Positions 46,721 through 60,309 of a stretch of 64,000 bases of DNA are shown here, one piece after another (the stretch's first letter is position 1; each line of letters starts with the position of its first letter). The stretch comes from Dipteronia dyeriana. Lineage: Eukaryota > Streptophyta > Magnoliopsida > Sapindales > Sapindaceae. Location: assembly GCA_032871835.1 (NCBI GenBank), contig CM065295.1:22144501-22208500 (forward strand), in the 5' to 3' direction. Position numbers and translations under genes: made by a program. Below the pieces are notes generated by a model. The model did no database searches, was not told the DNA's origin, and saw only the letters and a program-made list of their open reading frames with translations.

Positions 46721-49700
46721 TCAATCTGGAAGTATTTGCTCGCCATCTGCATCTCCTTCTGTCTCAATTGTGGGCTTTGACGGACCTGCTCCAGGGGCCT
46801 GCTTCTTCTTAATACCACTTACAATGTCATCAATCCTCAAAAGCATGCACGCAGCTTCAATTGCTGTTTTGAAGGTTTGTGCTTTCACGTTGTAGGCATC
46901 CCAGATCTGACAACAAAAACATAAACATAAACCACTTAGTTGAAAGTTCTTTCCGTTGATTCCTAGTTACCGGACTAAATGATTCACCTAAAAATTAAAT
47001 TATCAAAAAAGAAGGATGATAAATGAAAAAAAGAAGGATCGAATTGAAAGATGTAGTAAAACTACAAGGAACATAATTAATTGGCTTTGCCTAATCCATG
47101 TAAGATAAAATTGACATCTGTATGCTTGACTTAACAAGTGAAAAACCCAAAACTTGCTACCATGGTAAATCTGACTTTCCAGCAGCCAAGAAAGATATGT
47201 GATCAAAAATAGGAGACACTGAGAGAACAGTAAAGATCATACCTTTGCCTCTTTCATATCAGTAATTGCACCAGTGTTTCCATCTATCCCGATCCATGCA
47301 TTTTCACCATTTGCGTGCTACATTAACAATTAACAAATAACATAAAGAAGATGGATTAGTACAACTATTTCTTTTTGGTAAATTATAAAACATGATCCAG
47401 AAAAATCAGCTTATTGGAAACAGAAACCATATATTAGGATTCTGGAAGTCTAAGCTTAAGTTGATTAGTTAGTATACTTGTGGAAACAGGCCAGTGAAAT
47501 AATTAAAGACAAGCCTTTGTACCTTTCCTTGCAGGGCAGTCATCGTTCGAATCACATTAACCCCACAGTTCTGTGCCAAAGTTCGTGGTATAGCCTCAAA
47601 AGCTATTGCAGCAGCTTCATAAGGCCACTGTTTTCCAATCATCAAACACTAACATCAGACAACATAACAACAAAAAATTATGCAAAGCTAAAGCTTTCTT
47701 CATAATTTCCTCTTTATATATTTCATAACCTTAGGCACTATTTAAATCTAAAAGATATTCCCAAATTCCACTTATGAAAGATGAAAGTGATGCAAGTGAA
47801 AAAACTGTTCACCTTTTCAATGCCTTCAACTGAAGAACTTTTTTGCTTCAAAGTAGAGGATACCGTCAACTCTGTAGCACCACCACCAGGAACAAGCTTT
47901 GGATTCTTGATTATATTCCTCGCCACAGACATAGCATCCTGTAAAAGAACCTAGCTTCAGAAAAAGATGTTCTCAAGCGAAAAGTAAATGTTCTCAAACC
48001 ATTCATATACCTGCAAATTTCTTTCCACTTCATTAAGGAGATCCTTACTGGCACCTCTTAAGAGTACAGTGCAAGCTTTGGGATCTTTGCAATCAACAAT
48101 GAAGGCAAAGAACTCATCCCCAATTTTCTTAACCTCAAATAGCCCAGCTCCAGTACCAACATCAGATTCCTGCAATTCATCTGGTCTATTCACAATAACA
48201 GCACCGCATGCCTTAGCAATTCTGTTATTGTCTGTCTTCCTTAACCTCCTGATTGCACTAACACCAGCCTTACTGAAATAATGGCATGCCAGATCACTCA
48301 GCCCCTTTTCAGTAATCACCAAGTCTGGTTTAAACTTCAGTATCTGCATGCAGAGGTTTTCTATGAATTCCTCTTCCATTTTCAACAGAACTCCCCAATC
48401 TTCTTCTTTAACCAACTCTGCATTCGTTTGGTTCTCTCCTTTTTTGTACTCAAGGGGAGAATCAAGAAGTATAATACGCGGATTGACAATCTTTCTCCTC
48501 ATTTTTCCTGGTGCAACAACATCTTTGTTGAACATAACTCCTTTAAGAACCTTGGAGTCTTCCAACTGTCCACCAGGGACCTTTTCAACTTTGATGTACT
48601 TCTTAATGTCCACTTCTCGCAACCCTTGGCCAAGGTCAACACCAACTGTGGTGGTGGCATCAATGGCTAAATCCTTAATTAACAAAAGATAGTAAAACAT
48701 GTTAGGTTAACTACCCAGAGAAGTCTTCAACACATAATATGCATATGCATGTTAGACTAACTTATAACTGAAACAACTTGTGAGATTTGCAACAACAAAA
48801 CCACAAAATTTAATGAACTACGAGACCACATCAATTTTGTGTTTTTATTCAAGCACAAGAAACTAGTAGAGGTTTCTTCAACATTACTATGAGGTAGGAA
48901 CATGAACTCGGATTACTAGAAAGGAGCATCCATATAAAATTACTAGGAACACCCCACATTTAAAATTTCTTAAAACAGTTTCAAAATAACAATAACAACC
49001 AACGGTGCAAAGAGGCAATGAGGTGTCACAGAGGGTACCTAAGGATCCAGCAGAACTCCAACAATTCAACATTTAATCCACATACAATGTAAGACAGTGA
49101 CTCTTAGTTGAGTTGGCCACAAATCATTAATTTCTACAATATGTTCTATAACTCATTCGGTCATTCTTACATTTTTCTTCATTATTTAGATGTAGCATTT
49201 GCTTTTTAGACATCTAATGAAAGACCAACTAGGATTTCAAATGATTTTAATACAATTACTTAAGATTTATTTTACTAATCTTAACGTCTCATACATACTA
49301 AGCACCTACATGGAGTAATGACAATAAAAAGAAAGTACGCAATAGTTACGATGCTGGAAAAGTTTTCTGGTCCTGTCAAATTCAATCATACAGTTCGCTT
49401 CCAACTGATCAACATTCCTATACATGATTGTTACTATTCTTTTCTAGATTATAATCCCCAAAATCAATTTCTATACAGTTAGGATTTCCAAATTCATGAT
49501 TGAACAAAATAAAATTTTCAGTTACCAAAACAAACATTTCACTAATTTTTCAAACTAGTAACTCAATTTTCTGTCCTCTTCTGTTGTTAAGTAAAAATGT
49601 ATAATAAAGATATCAGATAGTAAATACAGAAACTGTGTAATAAGGGACTTGAGCATTATCATTGAGAACCTAAGATCCGTACGACCGTGTTAATGAGATA

Positions 49701-52010
49701 CAGGAAAATAGGAAAAAGAAAAAAGTCACCACATAACTGCTACTCTAAAAGTAGTTACTTACAGCAATTAAATCCCCAAATTGACTAGTGAACTTTGTGC
49801 CTATGCAACTTTTTACAAGCCCCAACATTGTTGGCCCTGCATATAATAAACATATTACTAACATTATACAATGTACAAGCCATCACTTCAAAACATTTCA
49901 AGTCTTCACTCCTCATATGTAATGTTAAATCTTCGGATCTTAAGATCTTCCATATTTATATGCCTCTGAAAATCTAACTGGCTATTAGAAAACAAGATTG
50001 GATACTTTGTCATGATATGACGAAAGACAAGACCGGATTCACCTTGAACTAAATACATGCTAACTAACATAAGGATTATTTTTTGATAAATTAATATATT
50101 CATGAAACTTACGATCCTTCGCATCAATAGGCATTGCAATTTTATCAAGCGCAGCAAGAGCATCTTCCAAAGCCTTATTGTAGGCTGCAGATAAAAAGAA
50201 AACATAGTATGCTCTAAAATTATTTCAGAGCAAAGTGAAGATCCACAACAGAAATGAACTACCTAAAGGCACTTGCAGCATTACCTCGACAGATGACTGT
50301 AGGATGATAACTCTTGTTAATGAATTCTTCAGCTACATGGAGCATCTCGCCAGCTGAAAGTTTGTCCAATTTGAGTAATAAAAATAAAATCATATTAGTA
50401 TATGTCATTTTGCTAAACTGATTATAAAATCACTTATTCTATCAACAACGATCACAAGTCAATTAAGTAGACCTCCAACTTCATTTTCCTCAGACTAAAA
50501 GAGAATAATCTCATGATCAATCCAGAACAAGTGGGCAATTTTTGGATTACAAATCAAACATATTCTGAGCAAAAATCTTACCTAAAACAATGACAGATGT
50601 TGTTCCATCTCCTACCTCTTCATCTTGTGTGCGGCTTAATTCAATCATTGACTGTACTAGTCCACAAACATAACAAGTTAGAACAATAAAAGATAAAAGG
50701 GTAGTAAGCATCAATGAAAAAACTGCCAATCAAATAATCAAGGTTCATAGTGAATAACATAACTTGCAAATATATCCCAGAGGGTGAATAGATTTGCTTA
50801 ACAATATGCTAACAGAAAATGCAAAAGGCATGCAAAAGAGGAAGTGATCATGCCTTAGCTGCTGGGTGTGCAAGATCTAACTCACGGAGAATGGCGTTTC
50901 CATCATTAGTAACGACAATTCCTGTTAACAACCAGAAACACAATGAACCCAACGATATGTAAACTGTCCTTTTCAGTTTTCTCTGCTGAAAATTGGATTT
51001 AGGACACAACTGGAATGAACACATAATCCCTAATCAATATTTGGCACACTCAACCTTTAATATTGATTTGAGAAAAAAAAAAAAAACTTTGCACTGCTAT
51101 TGAATGGAAATATTCCTGCTAACACATAAATAACTCCTATTATAGAAAAAAAAATGTTACCTCCACTAGCATCAAGTAACATCTTCAACATTGATCGTGG
51201 ACCCAATGTTGTACGAATTATGTCAGCCACAGCCTGTTACGAGTCACTCGAAACAGTTCACAATGTGAAATGAAATGATTGAACAATGCAGTGAAACAAC
51301 AAAGTGTAAAATCAAATTTACCAGACAAGCTTGTACATTAGATGGTACAAAATTTCGATATTAATATCACTTAAACTCTTCCAGGAAGCAGAAACATATC
51401 CAATTCAAATTCAAGCAAGACATATTTAACTTAGCAAAAGATACTACAATATTGTGCATATCCGAGTCTCCCTTTAATTTCCTGGTCTTTGTAAGGCTCT
51501 TTAGACATAAAATAAAAATCAAATCATCTAAAAATACATCCTACTTGCATCGAATAATCTTTGTCACTAATGTCAAGAGCAAAGGCGGGTTTCGGCCTTA
51601 TTTGAACATTTTCAAGTTAGCATATACTACCAAGACAGAAATAATAATAATAATAAATAAAATAAAAAAACAGTTGATAAAAGTTATACCTTTGAAGCCT
51701 GAATATTGGTATGGTGAACCTTGCTTCCGGACTCGCGCTTTAAGGAATCCTCTGTTCATTTCAACAATATATTATTAAAAAGCAACAATTTTTTTGGAGG
51801 ATTCTCATGTTATCAACGATCCAATATCAGAATAAATAAATAAAATCAAACAAAAATAACTATTATACGAAAAAAAACAAAGTCTTAAATCCTCCTCCAA
51901 TGTGTTTGAATCAAAGCCATAGATGTAAAAATACAGTCTTTTAACACAGAAAAGATCGAGCTTGCTTCCAAGAAAGAAAACTTACTTAGAACGAGCACTG
52001 GAGCCTGCAT
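46721..52010 (-). CDS. CCT3: T-complex protein 1 subunit gamma (CCT3), cytosolic chaperonin
   Basis: Thirteen exons join without a break: 52010-51986, 51751-51690, 51233-51161, 50921-50854, 50651-50582, 50353-50285, 50184-50113, 49836-49763, 48673-48011, 47938-47813, 47627-47523, 47317-47243 and 46906-46721, giving 555 aa. It is one of the eight subunits of the ATP-driven CCT/TRiC ring that folds tubulin and actin in the cytosol. ATP-site motifs are TTLGPRSM (about 37-44), TNDGNAIL (about 58-65), GDGTTS (about 90-95) and VPGGGATE (about 408-415). The apical domain lies in the large exon 9. The gamma identity rests on ADIIRTTLGP, MIELSRTQDEEVGDGTTSVI and the C-terminal LLRIDDIVSGIKKK. Intron 4 has a GC donor (AAG|GCATGA); the rest are GT-AG. 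Confidence 0.96.
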
Positions 52011-52206
52011 GATTGTGGCTTTATTTTCACCGAGTAACACAAAAAGAAATGAAGCGATCTTTCTTTCTTTTCCCTAAATCAAAGAAATGTATGAAACTAC
52101 GATAACCAAAAATGATAAACAGTTTCGATCTCTCGCTCTTGAGTAGATCTGTTCACTTAAAAAACAGTAAAAGTGTTGCTAGAGTGTTCTACTGAAATGT
52201 GTTTTA

Positions 52207-52218
52207 TTTAGGGTTTAG
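52207..52218 (-). promoter_or_regulatory. Telo-box in the CCT3 upstream region
   Basis: TTTAGGGTTTAG (reverse strand CTAAACCCTAAA) lies about 200 bases upstream of the CCT3 ATG. Telo-boxes are frequent near the transcription start of plant genes for the translation and protein-folding machinery. The position fits a start site or proximal promoter. Confidence 0.5.
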
Positions 52219-52614
52219 TTTCAGTCAGTAGTCTGCGGATTTTATAATTTATAATTTTTATTTTTTAAATTAAAATATTATTAAAAGGCTTAATTGCATA
52301 AAACTCCTAACTTTAGATGGAATTTCATTCTCAGGCAACATTTCGTTTATTGCACAAATAGCCCTAATAAAACGTTGACAAAAGGGAATGATGAAAATAT
52401 GAAATTATCATTTTTGCCCCTGAGCTTTGCCATATTAGATAAACTGGTCTCTCTAGTTTCAATAATAGTCGATCAACCCCTTAAAACCCTTTGACCGCTA
52501 ATTTACAAAATTATTCGCCATAAGCCTTAACCAACTAAGCTTCTCTAGCTCATTGTTAAAGGTTTGATGATTTAAATGTGTGTACATATATATACATATA
52601 TACATATATATACA

Positions 52615-52651
<37 letters not shown>
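52219..52651. other. Intergenic repeat and TA/TACA microsatellite
   Basis: 52285-52500 contains a typical transposon-derived text (GGCTTAATTGCATAAAACTC) of unknown class. 52577-52650 is a TATATACA/TA microsatellite in which the following Mutator-like element begins. No gene is seen. Confidence 0.5.
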
Positions 52652-53487
52652 GGGATATTATCATTTGAGTCCTTATATTTTTTTAAATTATCTTTTTTTT
52701 ACTCATTTATCCATTTTTCACTGGATTGGTCCCTATATTTTAAAAAACCACTCAATTCATTCTTCTGTGAGCCAACCGTTAGTCAAATTAAAAAAATCTA
52801 AGGGTATTTTTATCTTTAAACACTGATACACCACGTGTCAATACACAAATAAATAGAAAATTAAAAAACAAAAAACTAATTATATTTTAAAAATTAATTT
52901 CTCAAGCTAAGAAAACAAAAAAGAAAAAAAAATTAAGGTATCGATCCATCTAAAAATATTAAAATTAAAAGATAATTAAAATACAAAACAAAAAGCAAAA
53001 AAAAAACAGATAATAAAACAGAGATTGAGATCGATCCAGCTCTGGATCTCCATGGAATAGGCTCGAGACTCCTCTAGTTTGGGATGGTCCCACAAAACAA
53101 GTTTGCCACGACGATTTCAGGCTTAGACTGAATCCATTTTTTAGTTTTTTTTTTTAGTTTGGTAGATGTGTTTGATATTTGTGGTGATGTTTGATATTTG
53201 GTGGATGTGTTTGATATATGTGGTGATGTATGATTTTGTTGTTGTTGTTTGAAGAAGTGGTATAATTAACAACAACAACAAGAAGAAGTCGTGTGTTTCA
53301 TTGTTTTTGTTTTGAGTCTCTCAAAATTGAAGCGATATGTGTTTGACTTGATTGGTTCGGGATTGGGATTGTGTTTGACATTCGAATCTCACCAGAACGA
53401 TGTAGTTTCTCATATTTGAACATCAGTCTGGTTTCTTCGAAGTGGAAAGGCATGTGTCAGAGTGTTTTGTGGTGTGGTAATGATGAA

Positions 53488-56400
53488 CAGGGAACTGAAA
53501 ATCGATAGATATACCGAAATATCCACCGATATATCTGTATTTTGAAGGGACTGATATCGAAACATATAAATATCCAATATCCTGCAGAATATCCGACCGA
53601 TTTCGAAATATCCGTAAAAATTTCCTGATATTCCCGAAATGTCATGAATTTCACCCCGAAAGTCCATGGAAATTTTGTATATTATTAAAAAATATATTTT
53701 TTAATCCTAAACAATTAAATTATTGTTAAAATAATTTCTATTGAAAATTATTTTAGAATAAGCATTAACAAATTTATAAAAAAATTAAACATAATAGTCA
53801 ATAGTAAAACTATAAAGGATTTGAAGTAAAATTGGACAAGGAACCAAAGAGTGGACGTGTAAAATATGTAAAACTTTGTGAAAGCAATAAAAAAAAATTG
53901 TTTGTGACTCAAATGTGTAAAACTAATTCTAAATAATATAAAATGTGTACCAATCAATTTATAAATATGTAGAATTGGTTTTTTTGTAACTTTGTGCCGG
54001 CATTCCAAATAAAGGAATCTCAAAAGTGTTTGTGCAAAACTTATAAAATTCCACAATTGTTTCTTTTGAGTAGAGAACTAAAGAAACTAAATTATTTTGA
54101 TCAAAAAAATAATAAAAAAAGACAAATAAGAAGTCAATTATTTGGTACCAATGTACCATATGATAAAGAATAATAATTATAGCATTTTGAAATTTGAACA
54201 TAATATAGTCAATGACAGAGAATATATATTTTTTAACATCAATTTATTAAAAGAGCCTCAAACGGCCAACCACAACAAACAACCCTACCATGCAAGGCAA
54301 ACAAGAAACCAAAAAGAACCAACTCAAAAAGAAAACAGAGGTCAGAAAATAATAATGACAGAAATTTGAAAATACCGTGGTAGAGAATAATAATGACAGA
54401 ATTTTGAAAAATATAAACCAAATTAATGCCTAATGCCTAATGCATATGCATAATGTATTATTTATTCGTTGCAGCGAATATAGTAGTCAACCACCAAAAC
54501 AAGTACGTCGCACTCAAAGTAGACGGGAGTCGTATTATAAACTTCCAGTTGCACCTTCATTGTACAAATCACCAGGTGCAAAAGAAAAAGAATATCAAAG
54601 ATATGTTCAAGGGGGTAGCATTAGAGAAAAAATGGGGAGGCTGGTATGAAAGTTTTTTATTTATGATAACGTGTACCCACATAAAACTGATTCTCATTGT
54701 TTTAAGAACATGATTATGAGTGATCAAGAATCAAGTATTATTTTTTCTAAAATAATGAAGTTTATGAAATTTTTGATTTGTTTTTACTTTTTATTTCACA
54801 ATTAAATTTAACATGCATGTGAATATAGGTGTCGGAATTCAACCACCATCATCACATGAAATTAGACATAAGTACTTAGATATCGAGTACAAGGAAATTA
54901 AAGAGTATGCTGATAACTTCAAAAACAAATGGGACAAATATGGTTGCACCATAATGTGCGATGGGTGGACAGAACTAACAAGATTATCGATAATTAATTT
55001 TATGGTGTATTGTAAGGGTCATACAATTTTTCTAAAAATCTGTTGATGCATCTAATAAAATTAAAGATCATCAGTATATTTATGGATTGCTCAAAGATGC
55101 GGTAAAATATGTCGATGAGAAGAACGTCGTGCAAATTGTCACAGACAATGGCTTTGCATTTGTGAAAGTAGGTAAAAAATTGATTAAAAAATATTCCTTA
55201 TTTTGGACTCCTTGTACAACACATTGTATAGATTTGATTTTCAAGGATATTAGAAAGAAGGACATTGTTGTAAGTGTCATTCATGATGGTAGGATTGTAA
55301 CAAATTTTATATATAATCATGGATGATTACTATCGTAAATGATGGAGGTTTGTAAAAGGGAGATAGTGCGACCTGGTGCAACTCGATTTGCTATTGCCCT
55401 TGATAGTTTTTTTTGAAAAAATAAAGACAAATTTGAAACAATTATTTACCAGTGATGCATGGGCTTTAAATCGATTGAGTCGAATAGAAAATGAAAAAAG
55501 AATAGAACGACGTATTTTAGATTTAGAGTTTTGGGATAATGTGGGTTCTGTAGTTAAAATATATGAGTCAATATACCAGGTTCTGAGATTAGTTGATACA
55601 GAAGTTGTACCCATTATGTCTATCGTGTATGAGTTAATACGTGTGATGAAAGTTAATACGTGTGATGAAAGATACAGTAAAACAACAAAGAGGAAGTAAA
55701 TGGGTTCTAAATATTATACAAGACCGGTGGGATAAAATGCTCAATCACCCACTACATGCTGCATGTAAATTTTATTTTGAATTGTTTGTCATTCATAATT
55801 AAAATTTAGTATGGTATTTATACTAAAATTGTTATTATTTTCTTTTAGCTTACTATTTAAACCCAAAGTACCAATATAGAGATAATATTAGGGATACTTC
55901 AGATCTTCTGAAAGCCGTACATAATGTCTATGTGCAATTAGACGCTGAAGCTGCAGGAATTGCTAATTTTGTAAATGAGGTAAAAAAGTTACAATTTACA
56001 ACCAATTTTATAATTCCAATATTATAAAATCTTTGCATGGGATTATTGTGTCGTATTAATATATATTATATACATATTGATCTTATGGATGTAGTTCATA
56101 TACTTTAAGGGTGGAAGGAAAAGTTTTGGTAAACCAGCAGACATTGCAGCTAGAAGCAAAATGCAACTGGGTATATAACTTTTATTACAAAAATTTACAT
56201 ATTAATAATAAATAATAATATCATTGAAATAATAGTATAATACTCATACTTATAATACTTAATGATTTTTATTACAACTGATCAACGGGTAATGTATGGA
56301 AACAGTGCTCCATCATTACGTGCAATAACAATTCTTATATTGTGACAAACATCATCATCCTTTACATGTGAAAGAAATTGGTCCACATTTGCTTTAATCC

Positions 56401-57698
56401 ACACAAAACAAAGAAACCGTCTTGTCTATTCTAAGCTTGAACAATTTATTTATTTTTATTATAATATGAAGTTGAAACTTAGGGATATGGCAGCTGAAAA
56501 GATAAAGTAAATGAAACTGATTTTATGGATCTACTTCAAGTAGCCGTTGAAGCAGGAGACGATAATGCGAATCCTATTTTTTATTGGGTTTGACCTACCT
56601 CCGTGAATGATGATGAGGGAAATCTTGATCCATATATTGCTTCTCACGTTCGAGACATGGGAATAAATATTGAACAAGTTATTAGAGAAGAAGTTGGTGT
56701 AGATCGTGGAGTTATCGTTTCCAGCTTTTCCGATGACCAACATACCTCTGATGGAAATAGTGGAGGAAAAGATGATAAAGATGATAAAGATGGTAGGGAT
56801 TTTGGTGCAGGAGGTTAGAATGTTGGTGCAATAAGTTGGGATGTTCGTGCCGGAGGTTGAGATGCTAGTGCAACATGTTAGAATGCTAGTGCAACATGTT
56901 GGAATGCCAGTGCGACAGGCTGGGATGCTTATACAGGTAATTTTGATCAAAATCATGGTACACAACATGGAGAAACAAGTCAAATTGATGAAGATTCTTT
57001 GACTATGACTCTCTCCTCAATGAGTATATACACGGAAAATAGTTCTTTGATCAACAATATCCATTACGTTGGTAAATCCAAACTACTCAATTCATGGACC
57101 AGTTGGAAGAGATTAAGAAACATACATGTGGCATATTAATAACTACCTTGAAAACTATGCAAGCATGTCTTCTTAGGAAAATTAAGGTTCGAATCAAGAT
57201 AGATAAGTATCTTATGTATTTGAACCAGTAAGGAATTCTGTTTTGTTTTAAATTTCAGACTTGCAATGCATAATTATGTATGGATTATGATTTATGATAG
57301 AATCTTGAAAGTATGGAACTATATATATATATATATATATATATTAATGATAATTTCGTATATTAAATATTTAATCACTTTATATTGTATATAATATTGT
57401 AAAAGTGAAACAAAATATTATTATATTAAATACTCAAAAATTAAATACAGTCTCTATCTATATTATAACTTATAATAAACTCATAACTATGTTAATTTAT
57501 CGTTGAAATATGGTTCATTTGATGTATAATTACTTGTTTAAGCTTGTCCTAAAATTTCACAAAAAAATTCTAACTTTAGATGTAAATATTCATCATTTTT
57601 TTTTTGACAGAATATCCACTGATATTGATAATATCTCCAATATATCCATAAATTTAGAAGCCCCGATATAGATACTGCTACCGATATTTTATTCCTTG
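53488..57698 (+). mobile_element. Decayed hAT transposon (DUF659 type)
   Basis: The left end CAGGGAACTGAAAATCG and the right end (complement CAAGGAATAAAATATCG) are terminal inverted repeats with the CAGGG-type start usual for hAT. Flanks ATGATGAA (53480-53487) and GTGATGAA (57699-57706) form an 8-bp duplication with one mismatch. Subterminal zones are rich in GATAT/ATATC motifs. The transposase pseudogene is inside. Confidence 0.75.
54470..56985 (+). pseudogene. hAT transposase pseudogene
   Basis: Pieces in several frames match the plant hAT/DUF659 type: YYKLPVAPSLYKSPGAKEK (about 54532); GIQPPSSHEIRHKYLDIEY and YGCTIMCDGWTELTRLSIIN (54830-55010); QIVTDNGFAFVKVGKKL (about 55135); LKQLFTSDAWALNRLS (about 55432); WDKMLNHPLHAA (about 55729); and the dimerisation block CERNWSTFALIHTKQRNRL (about 56360-56420). 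A short direct repeat (GAAAGTTAATACGTGTGAT, near 55630-55670), stops and shifts break it. The C-terminal tail carries imperfect 24-30-bp repeats (56815-56935; TTAGAATGCTAGTGCAACA). Confidence 0.85.
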
Positions 57699-58831
57699 GT
57701 GATGAATTGATGATGGTAGTTCCAGAGTTCTAGGTTTTCTTGGTTTCTATGTGTTCTAATTGTTCTGGGATTGTGGGTGTTGAATGGTGTTTTGGGTTTA
57801 ATTTGGTTAATTGGATGGAAGGTTTTTAGTGTTGAATTGAAATGATAATTCTGTGAATTTGATTATGACAAGATCTAGGAGTTTTTTTAAAAAAAATAAT
57901 AATTATGAACTCTGTTTCTTCATGGAGGTAGATCTCCACACTCTTCTATCCAGTCAATTAAATATATTTATTCTTGCATACAGTTCCATCACTTGTAATT
58001 TGAAGCTGCACATGGCAAGTGTATTGATGTATCCTTGTTGATTCCAAGTGACAAGTTCAATATATAAGCCCACTGATCAACACACACACACACATTGCAA
58101 AACACCAATAGTTCTTATCCACACTGATGGACCGGTTTTCACAAGAGAATCTTGTATCAATAGCCCTACTGATGAAGCTAGAGAGACAAAAGATACCACA
58201 TAAGAGAAGAAAAGCCAGAGCTTTAATCTCCACTCGTTTTCCTCGAATGGTGAGTTAATGTCTTATTTTCTCACGCAATTGAACATCAAAGCCTCAAGTG
58301 ACCCAAAAATTAGGGAGGGATTATTTTTTTTTTATTTTTTTATTTTTTAATTATTTTCCATACTCTGATAATTCTTTTTGTTGCGGACTCATAATTTGTT
58401 CATATAGAATCACAAATGAAATCATAGAAGAATTTGCAGAGGAATATCAGAGGAAATGATAATGGCGGTGGTGATTAGGGTTTGTGAGTTTTAGTTGATG
58501 GTGGAAGATGATGTTGATGACTAATGAGTGGTGGTAGTTTTTTTCTTTAAAAGATTTATTTATTTATTTTTAATTTGTTTTTCTTTTTTATTGTTCTTAA
58601 AAAAATCTCAAAAGAAAAACAAATTTATTTTATTTTTTAAAAATTAAATTAAATGGTCAGGGGTATAAGTATCATTTTATTTTTTCCGTGACCGTTGACC
58701 GTTAAAATTCTAGTTAGAGGGATCAACTTGAGTGATTTTTAAAGACATAGGTACCAATCAAGTGAAAAATGAATAAATGAGTAAAAAAGTAGTTAATTCA
58801 AAAAAAATAGGGACTAAATTGATATTACCCC

Positions 58832-59038
58832 ATATATATAGTTATATATTTGTTTAAAATAATTTAAATCTATAAGATTTATGAAAAATAAAAAGAAAAT
58901 AAAAAACAAAAGGGAAACAATTATTTTAAATCTGTTTAAATCATGGAAAGAAACATATTTAAATTATTTTGAGCAATTAAGCTTTAAAATAATTTAAAAT
59001 AATTTATATAATTTAAAATCAACTCATATATATATATA
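58832..59038. other. Short AT-rich spacer
   Basis: This is AT-rich sequence with repeated AATAATTTAAA motifs ending in a TA run, where the LTR of the second Tat element starts. Nothing else is seen. Confidence 0.5.
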
Positions 59039-59977
59039 TATTGGCATCGATTTCTGGATGTGTAAGAAAAGCCAATAAGGTTTGGATTTCAGCTGTGATC
59101 TCAAAGAGAAAGAGAAAGAGAAAGAGAAAGAGAAAGAGAAAGAGAAAGAGAAGGATAAAGTAATCGGACGTAAGTTTTTTACGTGGTAAAACTCCGATGA
59201 CCTGAGAAACGTCCACGGGTGGTTGAATGATCAACCTAGCTAAAATCCACTATGAATGAAATAATTACAATTCTCGATCTCTTTTTTTTCTCTCTATGTT
59301 TTTCTATATGATTGCTGTATATTCTGTCCCTATTTTATGACTAGATTATGGGTATATTTATATGTCTATAGAACCCTAATCTTCTTTGTACAAGTAATAA
59401 AGATCTTTGTATTTAATTATGATTGTCTACTTGTTCGAAGTAGTTTGTCTTCTTTCCTGTTTCGGAGACTTATATTGAGATCAAAAGAGACTCTAGTAAT
59501 GTAGTCCAGTTAGGACTTATTTCCTTATAAAAGCGTAGTCTTTTTGAAGAAATAAAATTGTTGTCTGATTATGAACCCTTTCTGCTTGCTATTCTGTTCT
59601 TCTTGGAATTCCTATTTGATATGGATATCTTCACGTATTTTAATGACTCGATTCGTGTGAGCTACGTGCTGGGCTTTTTATTTGGTTTTCTTCATGTTTG
59701 TCCCGAGTAGAACATGATATCAGCTGGTCCCGAGTGAAGTCATCTGATCCCGAGTAGAAAATATCATCGACCAGCCCCGAGTATTATTAACTGATCCCGA
59801 GTAGTATATGATGTTAGTTGACCTCGAGCAGGTTTTGCTCAATACCTGTTTACTCGGGCTTTCTCTTCTTTGGTGATGTCTTGCAGGATGTTTTCTGAAT
59901 GCCTATTTGGACGTCCACCTAGCAATTTTATCCTCTTTGTCGATGACGTGTACGTCTGGTAAAATTTACATACGACA
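59039..59977 (-). repeat. 3' LTR of Tat element B
   Basis: About 939 bp; on the minus strand it starts TGTCGTATGT. It contains the same ACTCGGG-type U3 repeats, TATA box and U5 as element A. The GAGAAA run at 59100-59155 is expanded to about nine units versus two or three in element A. Confidence 0.9.
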
Positions 59978-59991
59978 ATACCCCTTTAAAA
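59978..59991 (-). other. Polypurine tract of Tat element B
   Basis: On the minus strand TTTTAAAGGGGTAT abuts the LTR start, as in element A. Confidence 0.8.
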
Positions 59992-60309
59992 TATTTTTGC
60001 CGAACAGGGTTTTGTTTCGGGCAAAAGTATTTTAATTAATTCTTCAATTTTTATATCTTTTCAGTGCCAGATTAAATGTCTTATCATAATGACGTGTCTT
60101 AATGGTGACCCTGTAAATTCGATTTGCCCCCTCATGCGAGCTCATCAATGATGGCGACGTTTTGGAATTCTGTCGCGCGAAAGCCAGTTCTCTTCTTGAC
60201 ACGTGTCTTGTGCCGCTTCATTTTTCGATACCATTTATGAGAATCGACCTACGCGTCTCCCTGTACACCGCCTACGTCATCAAATCTCGTCATAGCTTTT
60301 TCCCGCCTT

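Larger units (their letters stand above)
52652..58831. mobile_element. Probable Mutator-like element with long terminal inverted repeats
   Basis: The left end (GGGATATTATCATTTGAGTC, 52652 to about 52835) and the right end (complement GGGGTAATATCAATTTAGTC, 58831 down to about 58640) are inverted copies of about 190 bp with clear but imperfect similarity. Shared blocks include ACTCATTTATCCATTTTTCA on the left. Both ends lie in TA-rich repeats, so a 9-bp duplication cannot be read. No Mutator transposase is seen; a decayed hAT is nested inside. Alternatively the ends are two separate insertions of one repeat. Confidence 0.55.

Noticed and set aside
46721..52010. Chaperonin gene taken first for the eta subunit (CCT7)
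   Set aside because: The joined exons have gamma-type motifs (SMIELSRTQDEEVGDGTTS, LLRIDDIVSGIKKK) and total 555 aa, so CCT3 fits much better.
52578..52826. ORFs of Tyr/Ile repeats
   Set aside because: They are translations of a TATACA microsatellite and a terminal inverted repeat.
59019..59234. ORF with a long Phe/Leu repeat, membrane-like
   Set aside because: It is the translation of the GAGAAA run in the LTR on the reverse strand.
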